A stretch of DNA of 64,000 nt from Pyrodictiaceae archaeon. Its GTDB lineage: Archaea; Thermoproteota; Thermoprotei_A; Sulfolobales; Pyrodictiaceae. Location: positions 434,001 through 498,000 of the forward strand of contig JALVSY010000016.1 in the NCBI GenBank assembly GCA_027036135.1, read 5' to 3'. Both the position numbers and the translations under genes were made by a program. Shown in pieces: positions 20,966 through 31,449 of this stretch; position 1 is the stretch's first letter, and every line of letters begins with the position of its first letter. The notes beneath the pieces were generated by a model. That model was not told the origin of the DNA and ran no database searches. It was given only the letters and a program-made list of their open reading frames with translations.

Positions 20966-22378
20966 CTACGCTGGGCCCGTTTCTTTATGCTCCTCTATTA
21001 TTGGCCTTGTCCACGAGCCATATAGGAGCCATAGTAGCGCTGCTAGCCCTGTCACGTAGTTACTTATAGCCATGCCGAGCCATAGACCCTTCTCCCCCAT
21101 CCCCATCTTATATGCTAGTAGCCATGATAGGGGTACCCTCATTCCCCAGAGCCTTGTAGCGCCGAGGGCTGATACGAAGAATGTCCTACCACTGCTCCTC
21201 GCAACAGTGTTTGCCAACATGAATAACGTGAAGCCAAGGGTGCTCGGAGCAAATATGTGGAGCATATCAACAGTTATCCTCACAACGTCTGGATCATGGC
21301 TAAATATAGTTGCGAATGGTTTCGCATAGATCATTATTACTATTATGAACTCTGTGACTGCTAGGAGGAGTGTCGTGAGCCCTGTCCAGAGAGCCTTCCT
21401 CGCTCTCTCTATCATTCTTGCTCCAAGTGCCTGTGCTACGACGATGCCTGTTGCTCTCCCGAAGGGCATCGATATTATGCGGTCAAAGCCTATGACCACT
21501 TGGCCTATAGAGTATGCTGCTAGGACATCGGTGCCTAGCCCAGATACTATGCCAGCCATAGTCATGAAGCCAAGGGTTATTGCTAGTCTCTGCCCTATCT
21601 GTGGAAGCGAGACATGCATGGCTAGGCGCACATAGGTTCTCCGGGGCGCCAGGTCCGTTAGGGAGAGCTTCACGCCGTGCCTACCATGGGCAAAGCTGTG
21701 TATTGCATAGCTAGCAGAGAATATCCTAGCGAAGAGCGTTGCTAGTGCTGCCCCGAGTATCCCTAGACGTGGTAGCCCGAGGAGGCCGAATATCAGCACG
21801 GGGTCTAGGACCATGTTTATCAGCGTAGCAGCTATACCTACCTTCATCGGGGTCCTTGTGTCACCTACCGCGCTCATGGTCATTGTGAAGAATAGATATA
21901 TCGCGGCAAACGGTATACCGGTAGCAAGCACTGTTAGATAAATATACGCTAGTGGCCTAACATCGCTGGGCACGTGTATAGCCGATAAATAAGTATTAGC
22001 TGTAGCTATAATGACTAGTGCTCCTGGTATCGTTATGGCGAGCATTAATCCGAGAACAGTGCCCGCAGCCTCTCGCGCCTCCCGGTACCTCGCGGCCCCG
22101 ATGTATTGGCCCACTAGTGCAGAGACGCTGCTAGCGAGCCCAAATGATACACCGAATAATATGTCGGGATAGGGCCAGGACACTATAGGTGCTCCGAGAG
22201 CGGCTTTGCCGAGCCTAGAAAGCCAGAAGGTATCAACTATCTCATAGATAGTATTGATGCCCATGGAGAGCATGAGTGGCGCAGCGAGCCACAATATGAG
22301 CTTGAATATGTTGGGCTCGGTGAGTACCTTCTCGCGTAGACTCTTAATCCTGGCACCCATGTCGCCGCTATGCGACAA
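20966..22378 (-). CDS. MATE family efflux transporter
   Basis: 470 aa 12-TM ORF: LAAPLMLSMGINTIYEIVDTFWLSRLG, VGDTRTPMKVGIAATLINMVLDPVLIFG. Confidence 0.9.
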   Translation of the reverse strand: MSHSGDMGARIKSLREKVLTEPNIFKLILWLAAPLMLSMGINTIYEIVDTFWLSRLGKAALGAPIVSWPYPDILFGVSFGLASSVSALVGQYIGAARYREAREAAGTVLGLMLAITIPGALVIIATANTYLSAIHVPSDVRPLAYIYLTVLATGIPFAAIYLFFTMTMSAVGDTRTPMKVGIAATLINMVLDPVLIFGLLGLPRLGILGAALATLFARIFSASYAIHSFAHGRHGVKLSLTDLAPRRTYVRLAMHVSLPQIGQRLAITLGFMTMAGIVSGLGTDVLAAYSIGQVVIGFDRIISMPFGRATGIVVAQALGARMIERARKALWTGLTTLLLAVTEFIIVIMIYAKPFATIFSHDPDVVRITVDMLHIFAPSTLGFTLFMLANTVARSSGRTFFVSALGATRLWGMRVPLSWLLAYKMGMGEKGLWLGMAISNYVTGLAALLWLLYGSWTRPIIEEHKETGPA

Positions 22379-22620
22379 TTCCCTGCTCCACCACTATCAA
22401 TTATTGCTTCAACGGCTCATCGCCTAGACAGTGCAGGCCTCTACGAGGTGCTGTAGAGGATTTGGTGATGTAAGAAGCCTCCAGTCAGCATAGGGACAGA
22501 CAAGGCCTATATATGCAGAGCCAAGAACAGTACCCAGCGTAGTCCTAGACGCGCAAAATGCGCGGCAAAGACGAGGAGGACTACAAAAAGAGTTGCATTA
22601 TTTACCAGGTAGGGGGGAGG

Positions 22621-25600
22621 CTATATCCTTGGCTCTAGTACTCCCTTCTCTATTAACCGTATCAGTACCCGCCTCGCCTCATCAGCCTCGAGGCCCAGTC
22701 TCTCGGCGACAAGTTGCACTGCTTCACGGAATAGGAGCTCTCCTCTACGCCTCCTCTCCCTCACTATTTCCTGGTAGGCCTTCAGCTCCTCGGCTCCGAG
22801 TACCCTGGCTTCCTCGATCAGCCTCCGCAAAGTCTCTAGGTGGGATCTCATCGCCTTTATCGTTGCGAACACGTCACCCCTCTTCTCGGGCCGTGGCGGC
22901 TCCCGGCCTATCGCGCGCAGGGCCTCCTCGAGCGCGGCTGCCTCAGCCTCGAGGCTAGCTAGTACCCGCTTAGCCTCAGCCTCTGCCTCCCGGAGCACAC
23001 GTTGGCCGCGGTCAAGACTGTCCCGTAGTATTGTGCGAGCGCTCTCCACGAGGCTCCTGGCAGCGCGGACGGCCTCGAGCACATCACTGCTATGCATCCG
23101 TAGCGTCTCCAGCGCCTTGTTCTTCATAGCCTCTGCCTGGCCCAGTGCAGAGTCCAGGTCGCTTAGGGCCTCTCCCAGCATAGCTGCCTGGGCAAGCGCA
23201 GCCTCCTTCGCCTCCTCGTATGCACGGGCAAGTGCCTTGTACCAGCTCCTCGCAGCCACAAGGCTCTCCTCAAGCCCAGCAAGCTCCTCTAGGAGGCGCG
23301 TTACTTGCTCATCTAGTTCTACAAGTGGGCGCCTAGCCTCCTCGAGGCTCCTCCGCAGCGCCTTGACGAGCTCCTCTAGCTCCTCTACGCTTAGCTCCTC
23401 TGCGCCCTTGGCCTCGAAGCCTGGGAGCGCTAGTTTCTCGGGAGGTATCTTGACTCCTAGCTTGCCTAGTTTCTCCGAGAGTTTCTCTGCTAATCTACGC
23501 GTCTCTGCAGTATCCTCGAGTATTCTCCTCACAGACTCCAGTATGGCCTCGAGCCTTGCTAGGAGCTGCTCTATGCGGGGCTCCAGCCTAGGCCCGGTCT
23601 CAGCCAGCTGTACTATTCCCAGTTCTTCCAGCCTCTTGTAGAGAAGGTATAGCTTATAGTTGTAGTGAATCACGGGGCCGAGCCCATTAACATAGAATGG
23701 TGTATAGCGCCCGGGGTCCCGTGGATGCTTCTTCTTGGCCTCGTCCCATATCCTAGCAATGTTCTTCTCTAGCTCCTCCTCGCTGAGGTGCAGCCTCTCT
23801 ATCTCCTCGAAGACGCTTAGCGCGCCCTTGAGTCTCTCAATGACCGGTGTCCTAACCCTAACTCGTTTCCCGAGTAGGGTCTCTAGCTGCGAGCTAAGAG
23901 CCTCTACGAGCTCCCCCGCCCTCCTAGTGGTGTTCTCTATCTCTGCCCGTAGCCTCCTAGCATCCTCGGCTGCTCTAGCCACGTGGGCTGAGAGAACCTC
24001 GTCCCTCACGTAGGTAGCTGTATCGTATACTAGGCGTGCGAGCCGGAGGCTCATTAAGCGGTTCCCAGCCCTCAGCGCCTCCACCGCTGTATCGAGTAGC
24101 GCTCTCATCTTCTTCGTGAACTCCTCTAGGCTACCAGCTCGATAATCCCTAGCCTTAGCCGAGACCACTAGCCCCCATGTAGCCGCTACTGGGTTCTTCT
24201 CTATCTCCTCGATTACCTGTCTGGCCTCCTCTACTAGTCTCCAAGCATCCTCGTCGCTATCCGTCAGCCTTAGCCTCGCTCTCTCTGCGTCAACACGCCT
24301 ACTAGACCCAGAGGCCGTGACCACTAATCCCCTATAGAGGAGGCTCTGGAGAATCATCCGCCGGGTACCAGGGTTACGGGCAGCCATTACTAGGTGGTCC
24401 CATATCTGCGAGGCCTGTACCTCGCGGTTTCTTGCATCGAGTTGCTCTAGTACACGTATGACGGCTTTCTCGAAGGGGCTCAGCACGTCTATGTATACGC
24501 TCCCGTTCCTCTTCTCGAGGAACCCGTTCGCCGCCAAGAGCGTCATGTACCTCTCGAGGGTTGTGTACTCGTTGCGATCAATATCGGGGCTGAGTAGGCC
24601 TCTCCCCTCGCCGCCTTGTCCACGATAGAGGTGGTATCTCATAACGTACTCGTAGGCAGCGTTAAGGGCCTCCTGTACAGTGGCCCTAGTACTCGGGGCT
24701 ACTAGGAAGTAGCGTAGCGCTCCACTAAGCTCAGTGGGGCGCTCAACATCGTAGCCCAGTGCTGGGTCGCGGATGATTATTGGTGTATTGTCCACGCCTT
24801 CCTCGAGGCCCCTTATGAGTCTCTCCTTTATCCTTAGCTCCTCGCCTAGTTCTCTCAAGAGATTAGTTAGGCGTAGCGGGTCTAGGCCAGCTGCCTCGGC
24901 CTCTCCGGGTTCTCTCACTACTCGGTCTATGTTCCTGAGGGCCTCCTCTACTCCTCCATAGGCATCGCTCATTCTTATCCCGAGTGCCTGTAGCCTTACA
25001 CGGGTCATCATGGAGTCTATCGGGGCTCTCACTATTTTTACGAAGAATTTTGCCTCAAGGGCCTCTAGTATCCTCTCAGCCTGCGGCTCAACACCACCGT
25101 GGTAGACTAGGAGTATTGCATGGGGCCTCCAGTTAGTCATGAGGGCTGTTAGTAGCTGGCTCTCAAGCCTCTTAGCCTCAGCGCTCGTTACCTGGCCCGG
25201 TACCGTGTAGAGCATTAGCCTCGCCGTGGCGTCACCGAGGAGCCTAAGAGTTACACGGGCTACTCCATCGCCCTGTACAGCTGGCTCAGCGGCAAGCATG
25301 CCCTCGCTCGCTAGTAGCGCTGCTATGCCTAGGAGGAGGTGCTGCTTACCTGCCTCGGTGTAGACTCTGCGAATAATCCTTAGCCTCTCGACGCGATCAG
25401 CTATGAAGTCCAGGTAGTGTAGCTCAGGGCTCACGTAGAGTACTCGCTGCATCTTGGGAGAGAGGAGTAGTGTGTGCTCGCCGCGCATAGGGAGTAGTTT
25501 CGAGAACAAGCCCTCCCACAGTATACCAGCTAGTCTCTCGGCCTCGGAGCGGCTAAGCTCGATCGGCGCTGCATCCGCTACTAGTAGGACGGCATCCTCC

Positions 25601-27060
25601 TCGCTAGGAGGCGTAGCAACGACTAGGCGGCCAGCAGGGTCGAGGTAGACGAGGCTATCCAGTAGCTTCTCGAGTGGCCTAGCCTCGTCCCTTGGTGCTA
25701 GCTGGGGCATCAGCTTAGCTACCTCTGGCTCTACCCCGCGGAGGAGCTTGAACGCGTCCTCCACAGCTGGTACCAGGACGACGCTGTGGACTAGGCGCTG
25801 GACACCCAGCTCTCTACGAGGCCATGCTTGTTCACCGTACATGTTGAGTTCTCTCACAGCCTCGGCTAGGAGCTCTCTGCGGAGACTAGTAGCCTCTACT
25901 AGCTGTTGCCAAGTAGCAGCGCCCCGCGCCACTAGCTCGTCAAGTACCCTCCTAGCCCGGGACGGGTCTAGGCCAGCGAGCTTAGCCCTAGCCTCCCAGC
26001 CATCGATTAGCCTCGCATAGGCCTCAGAGTTTATCGCGGGTATCTCTGCGCCCCCGACGCTTAGCTTGAGGCTCTCAAGCGCCTCCAACAACTCCTCTGT
26101 ATCAAGTATAGCGACGGCGTCGCCACAGCCTCTCCGGCCACGGCTCCACGATACCAGGTAGCGGAAGGCAGACACTATGGCGCCCATGTTGCCGAGGCTA
26201 CTGGAGACAACCGCGTTGGCCAAGCCGTGGTCAACTAGTAGTGCGTCGAGTCCCTCTCCGAGAGAGTAGCGCGAGAGACTCTCGAGGAACGCGAATGCCT
26301 CTCTACGGCTAAGCGGTTGAACCCATATAGTCCTCACCCGTCTCTTGAGACGAGCGGCTATCGTGGCGAAGTCCCTTAGCCCCATGAGCCTACTATAAGC
26401 GGGTGGAGTAAGGCTAGCAACCACGTGGAACCTACCGCTTAGGCACTTCTCTCCCCTGCACCGAGCAGAGACAAGCTCGATGTCACCGTTGAGGAGCCCC
26501 ACTAGCCCAGCAACGATTACTCCTAGCTCCTCCTCGGAGGCCGAGGCGACTAAGTCCTCAAGCTCGTCTATGAACACTATTACGCCCCTGCCCTTGCCTG
26601 CTAGCTCCTCGAGTACGCGCTCCACGTAGTCACGTAGACTGGGAGCCGCGTCAGGTGGTCCGAAGCGTGCAAGGAGCCCGGCATTCTCGAGCCCAGCTGC
26701 GAGCAGAGCAGCCGCGAGGCGATAGGCTGGATCCTTTTCCGAGCGCTGACGAAGAGCCCCGAGGTGAGCTTGTATAGTAGCTGCCCTTGTCTCGAGTGTT
26801 AGCCAGCCACGTCGCTCAGCCCATGGCTTGACCCGGGCATTATAGATGCTTGTCTTGCCCTCACCCCACTCAGCTACTAGCATTACTAGTACGGGGTCAC
26901 TGCTCTTCTCTAGCTCGTTAAGCGCCTCAGCTACTTGCTGATAGACTCGCTGCCTGCTAGGCAGTGGCGGGATGTACTCGTCTAGCATCCCGGCATCGGT
27001 GCCAGTTAGGCTCGGTAGCCTCCGGGGTACAGCGCCGCACCCGGGACTCCTAGTAGCCAT
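22621..27060 (-). CDS. giant AAA/STAND-like ATPase with internal wHTH-like segments and long C-terminal coiled coil
   Basis: Walker A-like AEWGEGKTS, Walker B GVIVFIDELEDL; long Leu/Glu/Arg heptad region; C-terminal wHTH-like VQLVAERLGLEADEARRVLIRLIEKGVLEPRI. Confidence 0.85.
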   Translation of the reverse strand: MATRSPGCGAVPRRLPSLTGTDAGMLDEYIPPLPSRQRVYQQVAEALNELEKSSDPVLVMLVAEWGEGKTSIYNARVKPWAERRGWLTLETRAATIQAHLGALRQRSEKDPAYRLAAALLAAGLENAGLLARFGPPDAAPSLRDYVERVLEELAGKGRGVIVFIDELEDLVASASEEELGVIVAGLVGLLNGDIELVSARCRGEKCLSGRFHVVASLTPPAYSRLMGLRDFATIAARLKRRVRTIWVQPLSRREAFAFLESLSRYSLGEGLDALLVDHGLANAVVSSSLGNMGAIVSAFRYLVSWSRGRRGCGDAVAILDTEELLEALESLKLSVGGAEIPAINSEAYARLIDGWEARAKLAGLDPSRARRVLDELVARGAATWQQLVEATSLRRELLAEAVRELNMYGEQAWPRRELGVQRLVHSVVLVPAVEDAFKLLRGVEPEVAKLMPQLAPRDEARPLEKLLDSLVYLDPAGRLVVATPPSEEDAVLLVADAAPIELSRSEAERLAGILWEGLFSKLLPMRGEHTLLLSPKMQRVLYVSPELHYLDFIADRVERLRIIRRVYTEAGKQHLLLGIAALLASEGMLAAEPAVQGDGVARVTLRLLGDATARLMLYTVPGQVTSAEAKRLESQLLTALMTNWRPHAILLVYHGGVEPQAERILEALEAKFFVKIVRAPIDSMMTRVRLQALGIRMSDAYGGVEEALRNIDRVVREPGEAEAAGLDPLRLTNLLRELGEELRIKERLIRGLEEGVDNTPIIIRDPALGYDVERPTELSGALRYFLVAPSTRATVQEALNAAYEYVMRYHLYRGQGGEGRGLLSPDIDRNEYTTLERYMTLLAANGFLEKRNGSVYIDVLSPFEKAVIRVLEQLDARNREVQASQIWDHLVMAARNPGTRRMILQSLLYRGLVVTASGSSRRVDAERARLRLTDSDEDAWRLVEEARQVIEEIEKNPVAATWGLVVSAKARDYRAGSLEEFTKKMRALLDTAVEALRAGNRLMSLRLARLVYDTATYVRDEVLSAHVARAAEDARRLRAEIENTTRRAGELVEALSSQLETLLGKRVRVRTPVIERLKGALSVFEEIERLHLSEEELEKNIARIWDEAKKKHPRDPGRYTPFYVNGLGPVIHYNYKLYLLYKRLEELGIVQLAETGPRLEPRIEQLLARLEAILESVRRILEDTAETRRLAEKLSEKLGKLGVKIPPEKLALPGFEAKGAEELSVEELEELVKALRRSLEEARRPLVELDEQVTRLLEELAGLEESLVAARSWYKALARAYEEAKEAALAQAAMLGEALSDLDSALGQAEAMKNKALETLRMHSSDVLEAVRAARSLVESARTILRDSLDRGQRVLREAEAEAKRVLASLEAEAAALEEALRAIGREPPRPEKRGDVFATIKAMRSHLETLRRLIEEARVLGAEELKAYQEIVRERRRRGELLFREAVQLVAERLGLEADEARRVLIRLIEKGVLEPRI

Positions 27061-27246
27061 TAGTCCCCCTAGCTAGAAGAAGAGCGGTAACACACGTACA
27101 ACGACACCCATAAACGAGCAGCGGTAACACCGTATATACACCAGTACTATTCCCTGTCCGGCAAAGCTTCGCCAGAGTCTTACATGATAGGTGCTCGTAT
27201 AGCCTAGAACTAGTTTTTTGAACCAAGAAACACCCACTACGAAACC

Positions 27247-28215
27247 ATGGTGACCCTCTTCTTGCGCAGCAACGGCCCGCTCCTAGTGCTAGCCCTCGGC
27301 GGCAACGCTTTCATGAGAAAGGGCGAGGGGATAGAGAAGCAATGGGACAACGTGCGCACAGCAGCTAAGGCAATAGTAGAGCTTGTTGAGAAAGGGTACC
27401 GCGTGGTAGTAACCCATGGTAATGGGCCGCAGGTAGGTCTCATACTCGAGTGGATTCACAAGGTCTCGCCTCACCTAGCGAGTGCTCTTACAATGGACAT
27501 AGCGGGGGCGATGACGCAGGGATGGCTAGGCTACATGCTCCAACAAGCAATAGGCAACGAGCTAGAGGAGCGAGGCCTATCGAGAAGAGTAGCAACAATA
27601 GTAACACAAGTACTTGTTGATAAGAATGATCCAGCATTCGCTAACCCTACTAAGTATGTGGGCAGCTATTATGACTGCAAAGAGGCAGCGGATATAGCTA
27701 GGAAGACGGGCTGGGTGTTCAAGCCCGACCCCCGGGGCGGTTGTAGGAGAGTAGTACCGAGCCCACGGCCGCTAGAGGTAGTTGAGCTAGACGCTATAAA
27801 GAAGCTAGTAGGAAGCGACTACATAGTGGTAGCGGTTGGTGGTGGAGGAGTACCCGTTGTCAGGGAGAACCATGTGCTCCGAGGAGTAGAAGCGGTAATA
27901 GACAAGGACTTGGCCTCAAGCCTCCTCGCTAGGAGCATAGGAGCAGACATATTCGTCATACTAACCGATGTAGACCACGTTTACATAGATTATGGGAAGC
28001 CGTCCCAAAAGCCGCTAAAACTGCTAACAACTAGTGAGGCGAGGAGACTCCTAGAGGAGGGCCAGTTCCCACCAGGCAGCATGGGGCCAAAGGTACAGGC
28101 AGCAATAGAGTTCGTAGAGGCGCGGGGAGACAACGCCTACGCAGCAATAGGAAGGCTAGAGGAAGCACTAGACGTCGTAGAGGGCAGGAAGGGCACTAAG
28201 ATAATCAAGGGCTAG
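27247..28215 (+). CDS. arcC: carbamate kinase
   Basis: LALGGNAFMRKGEG, VVTHGNGPQVGLIL, DKDLASSLLA, GSMGPKVQAAIEF. Confidence 0.93.
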   Translation: MVTLFLRSNGPLLVLALGGNAFMRKGEGIEKQWDNVRTAAKAIVELVEKGYRVVVTHGNGPQVGLILEWIHKVSPHLASALTMDIAGAMTQGWLGYMLQQAIGNELEERGLSRRVATIVTQVLVDKNDPAFANPTKYVGSYYDCKEAADIARKTGWVFKPDPRGGCRRVVPSPRPLEVVELDAIKKLVGSDYIVVAVGGGGVPVVRENHVLRGVEAVIDKDLASSLLARSIGADIFVILTDVDHVYIDYGKPSQKPLKLLTTSEARRLLEEGQFPPGSMGPKVQAAIEFVEARGDNAYAAIGRLEEALDVVEGRKGTKIIKG

Positions 28216-28236
28216 GGCCGAGATAGGGATAGCTCA

Positions 28237-29085
28237 TCACTCCTCTACTATCTCTCCCGCGAGAAGCTCTACCCCGAGCTTACTAGCCATCTCCTTAGCA
28301 TCCCTCGTAGCCTCTATCGCTAAGAGCATGCGCCTAGTAGCACTCTTGCCCAGTATGCGCTCAGCTACCCTTGTCTTCTCATGGAACCATAGCACGTCAT
28401 CGGGCTCAGCATACGCCTTAACCTCCAACAACCACAACTCATCGTCGTGAACATAGATGTCTATCTCGATTACAGCACCCCTAGCAATATACCTGCCATC
28501 AACATCAACGTACTGTAGCCTCTGCACACTAAGCGGCTTAATACCATGCCTCTCCAGTAAGTCTCGATAAATCTCCCTAATAAGGCCCTCCATCCTCATA
28601 CCCAGCCGGCGACTAAGAGCGCCAACACTCCTCTTGAGACCCTCAACGCTCTTCTCAAGCCTCCTCTGCCCCTCCATAAGCTCGGCAAACCTCTCCTCGA
28701 GTCTTTGTTGGCGCTCTTCTAGTCGTGCAAACCTTTCTTCTAATCGCTGCTGTCTCTCCGCGAGCTTCTTGAACTCCTCCTCTAGTTGCGCGAATCTCTC
28801 CTCTAATTGCGCAAATCGTTCCTCGAGCTTCTGTTGCCGCTCCTCGATCCTAGCGAATCGTTCCTCCAGTTTCCTGAACTCCTCTTCTAGCCTTAGCTGC
28901 CTCTCCTCAATACTTGCGAACCTCTCCTCAAGCCTTTGCTGGCACTCCTCAAGCCTACTAAACCTCTCCAAAAGCTCCCGGAAACCAAGTAGCCCCATAA
29001 CAGCGTAGCGGAACTTACGGTCAGACTCAAGAAGCCTCAATACCCGCTCCTTGAACTCGGCATCAGAGCCACTATTAATGGACAC
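28237..29085 (-). CDS. DUF3782-type coiled-coil protein with C-terminal PD-(D/E)XK nuclease-like domain
   Basis: Tandem LEERFAxLEERQQR heptads followed by VIEIDIYVHDDELWLLEVKAY. Confidence 0.75.
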   Translation of the reverse strand: MSINSGSDAEFKERVLRLLESDRKFRYAVMGLLGFRELLERFSRLEECQQRLEERFASIEERQLRLEEEFRKLEERFARIEERQQKLEERFAQLEERFAQLEEEFKKLAERQQRLEERFARLEERQQRLEERFAELMEGQRRLEKSVEGLKRSVGALSRRLGMRMEGLIREIYRDLLERHGIKPLSVQRLQYVDVDGRYIARGAVIEIDIYVHDDELWLLEVKAYAEPDDVLWFHEKTRVAERILGKSATRRMLLAIEATRDAKEMASKLGVELLAGEIVEE

Positions 29086-29294
29086 AGCTACCTACCCTTC
29101 TCTTCCCCCATAGTGCTAGGAAAGGGATGCGCTCCCTCCTATAAGTATCTAGGAACTTAAAGCGACATAGAATGCTGACCTTGCTCTCTGCGAGAACAAC
29201 GAGAACCAGGTTATCGCTACATGTATACGGGATGGCCAATAAATAAAAGAGAACCTAGTTCATGATGCGTTGTGCCCGGTTGTTATCCGGTACT

Positions 29295-29726
29295 TTATTG
29301 CTTCTTGGCCTCAGCGGCGGGCTTGTATAGTGGGCATAGGCCGCAGAACCATGGAGCCTTCGCGACATTCACTCGGTAGACTTCGCCATCGCTTACAACG
29401 TATTCCTCTCCTAGCTGCTTTGCCGCTTCCTTGCTAAGCCTCCAGAGCTTGCAAACTCCGTTCTCCCTGTAGATACATGTCTGGGACTTCCACGCTCCTA
29501 TCATTGCTGCTATTCTCTGGAAAGCCTCGAGCTTCGAGACCCTTGACTCGTAGAGGCTTAGGGAGGCAGCATAGCCCTCCACGATCTCCTGGAGCGACTT
29601 TACCTCAAAGCCTATTTTCTCTACACGTTCCTCAAGCTCTTCTAGTCTCTCACTCGTCTCGCTTACAACGTCCTTCTCGGGCTCAATTAGCGGGAACACT
29701 CTCTTCTCCTCCAAGCTTATAGACAT
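29295..29726 (-). CDS. hypothetical coiled-coil protein with Cys-containing C-terminus
   Basis: CIYRENGVCKLW...WFCGLCPLY; start at internal ATG (MSISLEEKR). Confidence 0.6.
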   Translation of the reverse strand: MSISLEEKRVFPLIEPEKDVVSETSERLEELEERVEKIGFEVKSLQEIVEGYAASLSLYESRVSKLEAFQRIAAMIGAWKSQTCIYRENGVCKLWRLSKEAAKQLGEEYVVSDGEVYRVNVAKAPWFCGLCPLYKPAAEAKKQ

Positions 29727-29917
29727 CCCACGGCTCACCCCGCACATCCAAGGAGAGGAACGATTTTCCTCGCTCTCCCCGGGGCTGCACCCGTCGTAGA
29801 GTATCGTGAAGAGGAGCAGCGTCAAGCACTAGGCCCCGATAATACCAGGCAACGTGGACAGCGACACCAGAGTAATGAACAACCCCTGCCCAGAGCAACG
29901 CCTCCGGGTACACCGGT

Positions 29918-30343
29918 ATGGGTGTAGAGAAGTGGCTAGCCTACTCCCTAGCCTCGCTAATCCTATGGGGCGCCTGGGGCATACTCGTCAAGTACGTGTC
30001 AGAGACCCTTAATTGGTGACAACTATACTTCTACAGCGGCCTAGCAACAATAACCCTAGTACTCCTCATAGCACTGACCACATCTCACAACGTATTATCG
30101 GTGAGTCCCCGCAACGCGGCGCTAGCAGTACTAGCCGGGGTCTTCGGAGCAACCGGGTACGTAGCAATGATAAAAGCCCTCGAAGCAGGAGGCAAAGCCT
30201 CAATAGTAGTGCCGCTAACATCACTCTACCCAGCAGTAACAGTAATCCTAGCCTGGCTCCTCCTCGGAGAAAGAATAACCCCCAGCAAGGCAACCGGAAT
30301 AATACTAGCACTAATAGCGATATACCTCTTCTCAAGGCCTTAG
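29918..30343 (+). pseudogene. EamA/DMT-type transporter (half-size) with in-frame TGA
   Basis: ATG at 29918; MGVEKWLAYSLASLILWGAWGILVKYVSETLNW-TGA(30017-30019)-QLYFYSGLATITLVLL...TPSKATGIILALIAIYLFSRP; frame otherwise open. Confidence 0.75.
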
Positions 30344-30981
30344 TTCTTCTTCATGAAGGCGTCTAGGCCTAGCTGCCTCGTCCTCTCCTCCGTCTTCCTA
30401 AGCGATTCCAGTTTCTCGAGAATGTGCTTAGGTGGTGCTGGCTTCTCGCCCCTCAGTAGCTTAGCGAAGAACGTGTCCCTCACGGGCTCATAGACTAGTT
30501 TGTAGAAGCGCTGGGGGTCTCGGAGCACCCACTCGGGGAACAACGAGACGTACTCGAGGGCCGCCCTCCAGGCCCTATCCCAGTCCATTAGCTTCGAGAC
30601 CTTGTACCTGACCTCCTTGTCAAAGTCGCGCGGCGTCTGCTCCTGACCTCCTATCATGAACCAGCCGCGCCTACTTACCTGGACGCACTCTCCCAGAACC
30701 TCCACCATGCCCTCCGGGCACTTCTCTCCCGGCCTTCTCTTAGCAGCTTTGCGCAATAACTGCTCAAGGGTAACGTTGTAGCGGGGATACCGGGGCCCAT
30801 AGTGCTTAGCCCACGCGTAGAAAATGGCACGGTTAAGCCCAAAGCTCTTAGCCTTGTCAAGATCCTTCTCCAGTACATAGTACCTTGCCGCCTGGAGCAA
30901 AGCCATTACTTGGAAACGCCCAACACCAGCCAGTTTCAACAAGTCCTCTGGCCGAGGCAAACCCGGCGCCACCTCTCCCAT
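30340..30981 (-). CDS. conserved hypothetical protein
   Basis: 213 aa ORF with good coding character; no family recognised. Confidence 0.65.
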   Translation of the reverse strand: MGEVAPGLPRPEDLLKLAGVGRFQVMALLQAARYYVLEKDLDKAKSFGLNRAIFYAWAKHYGPRYPRYNVTLEQLLRKAAKRRPGEKCPEGMVEVLGECVQVSRRGWFMIGGQEQTPRDFDKEVRYKVSKLMDWDRAWRAALEYVSLFPEWVLRDPQRFYKLVYEPVRDTFFAKLLRGEKPAPPKHILEKLESLRKTEERTRQLGLDAFMKKN

Positions 30982-31111
30982 GGATAAGCATAGCTAGGTG
31001 AGAGGCAATAGCCCCGGAGAAACCATAGTGATGTAACGCCTTTAATACGGGTACAGGCTAGACTAGATACACTTCATGGGGACACGCGGGCCAGGGAAGG
31101 GTTTTCCGGCT

Positions 31112-31199
31112 GCGGGGGTGCCCGAGCCAGGTCGAAGGGGGCGGGCTCAAGACCCGCTGGCGTAGGCCGGCGTGGGTTCAAATCCCACCCCCCGCACCA
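31112..31199 (+). tRNA. tRNA-Leu (anticodon CAA), class II, CCA encoded
   Basis: GCGGGGG/CCCCCGC acceptor, GCGGG-CTCAAGA-CCCGC anticodon arm, long variable arm, GTGGG-TTCAAAT-CCCAC T arm, A-CCA end; no intron. Confidence 0.95.
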
Positions 31200-31449
31200 C
31201 ATTCTCCTCTAATTTAGCTCTCTCGTTGCAAAGTTTCCCTCTGAATAAAATAATGCCTTGGCGTCTTCTTTCAAGTATAGCTTCGCTGATACTAGCATTC
31301 AACGAGTTGGTTTCATGGAGGATTTTAGGCTTAGGACGGGGAGGCTAACACAATTATCGTGGCGAGCTGATGTCATGGGCATCTATGGTGTATAAGTAGT
31401 TACGTTTATCCCTCTCTTTTGCCTTGTTTCCTAGAATGGGGCTGGTGCT

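Noticed and set aside
22593-26020. Multiple plus-strand ORFs (e.g. 23033-23641, 202 aa) inside the giant ATPase gene
   Set aside because: Antisense shadows of a well-supported minus-strand CDS; Ser/Leu-rich low-complexity translations typical of GC-biased antisense frames.
30017-30019. TGA in the EamA gene as selenocysteine or pyrrolysine-type recoding
   Set aside because: TGA is not the Pyl codon, a DMT transporter is not a selenoprotein family, and no SECIS-like element was noticed; nonsense mutation or sequencing error is simpler.
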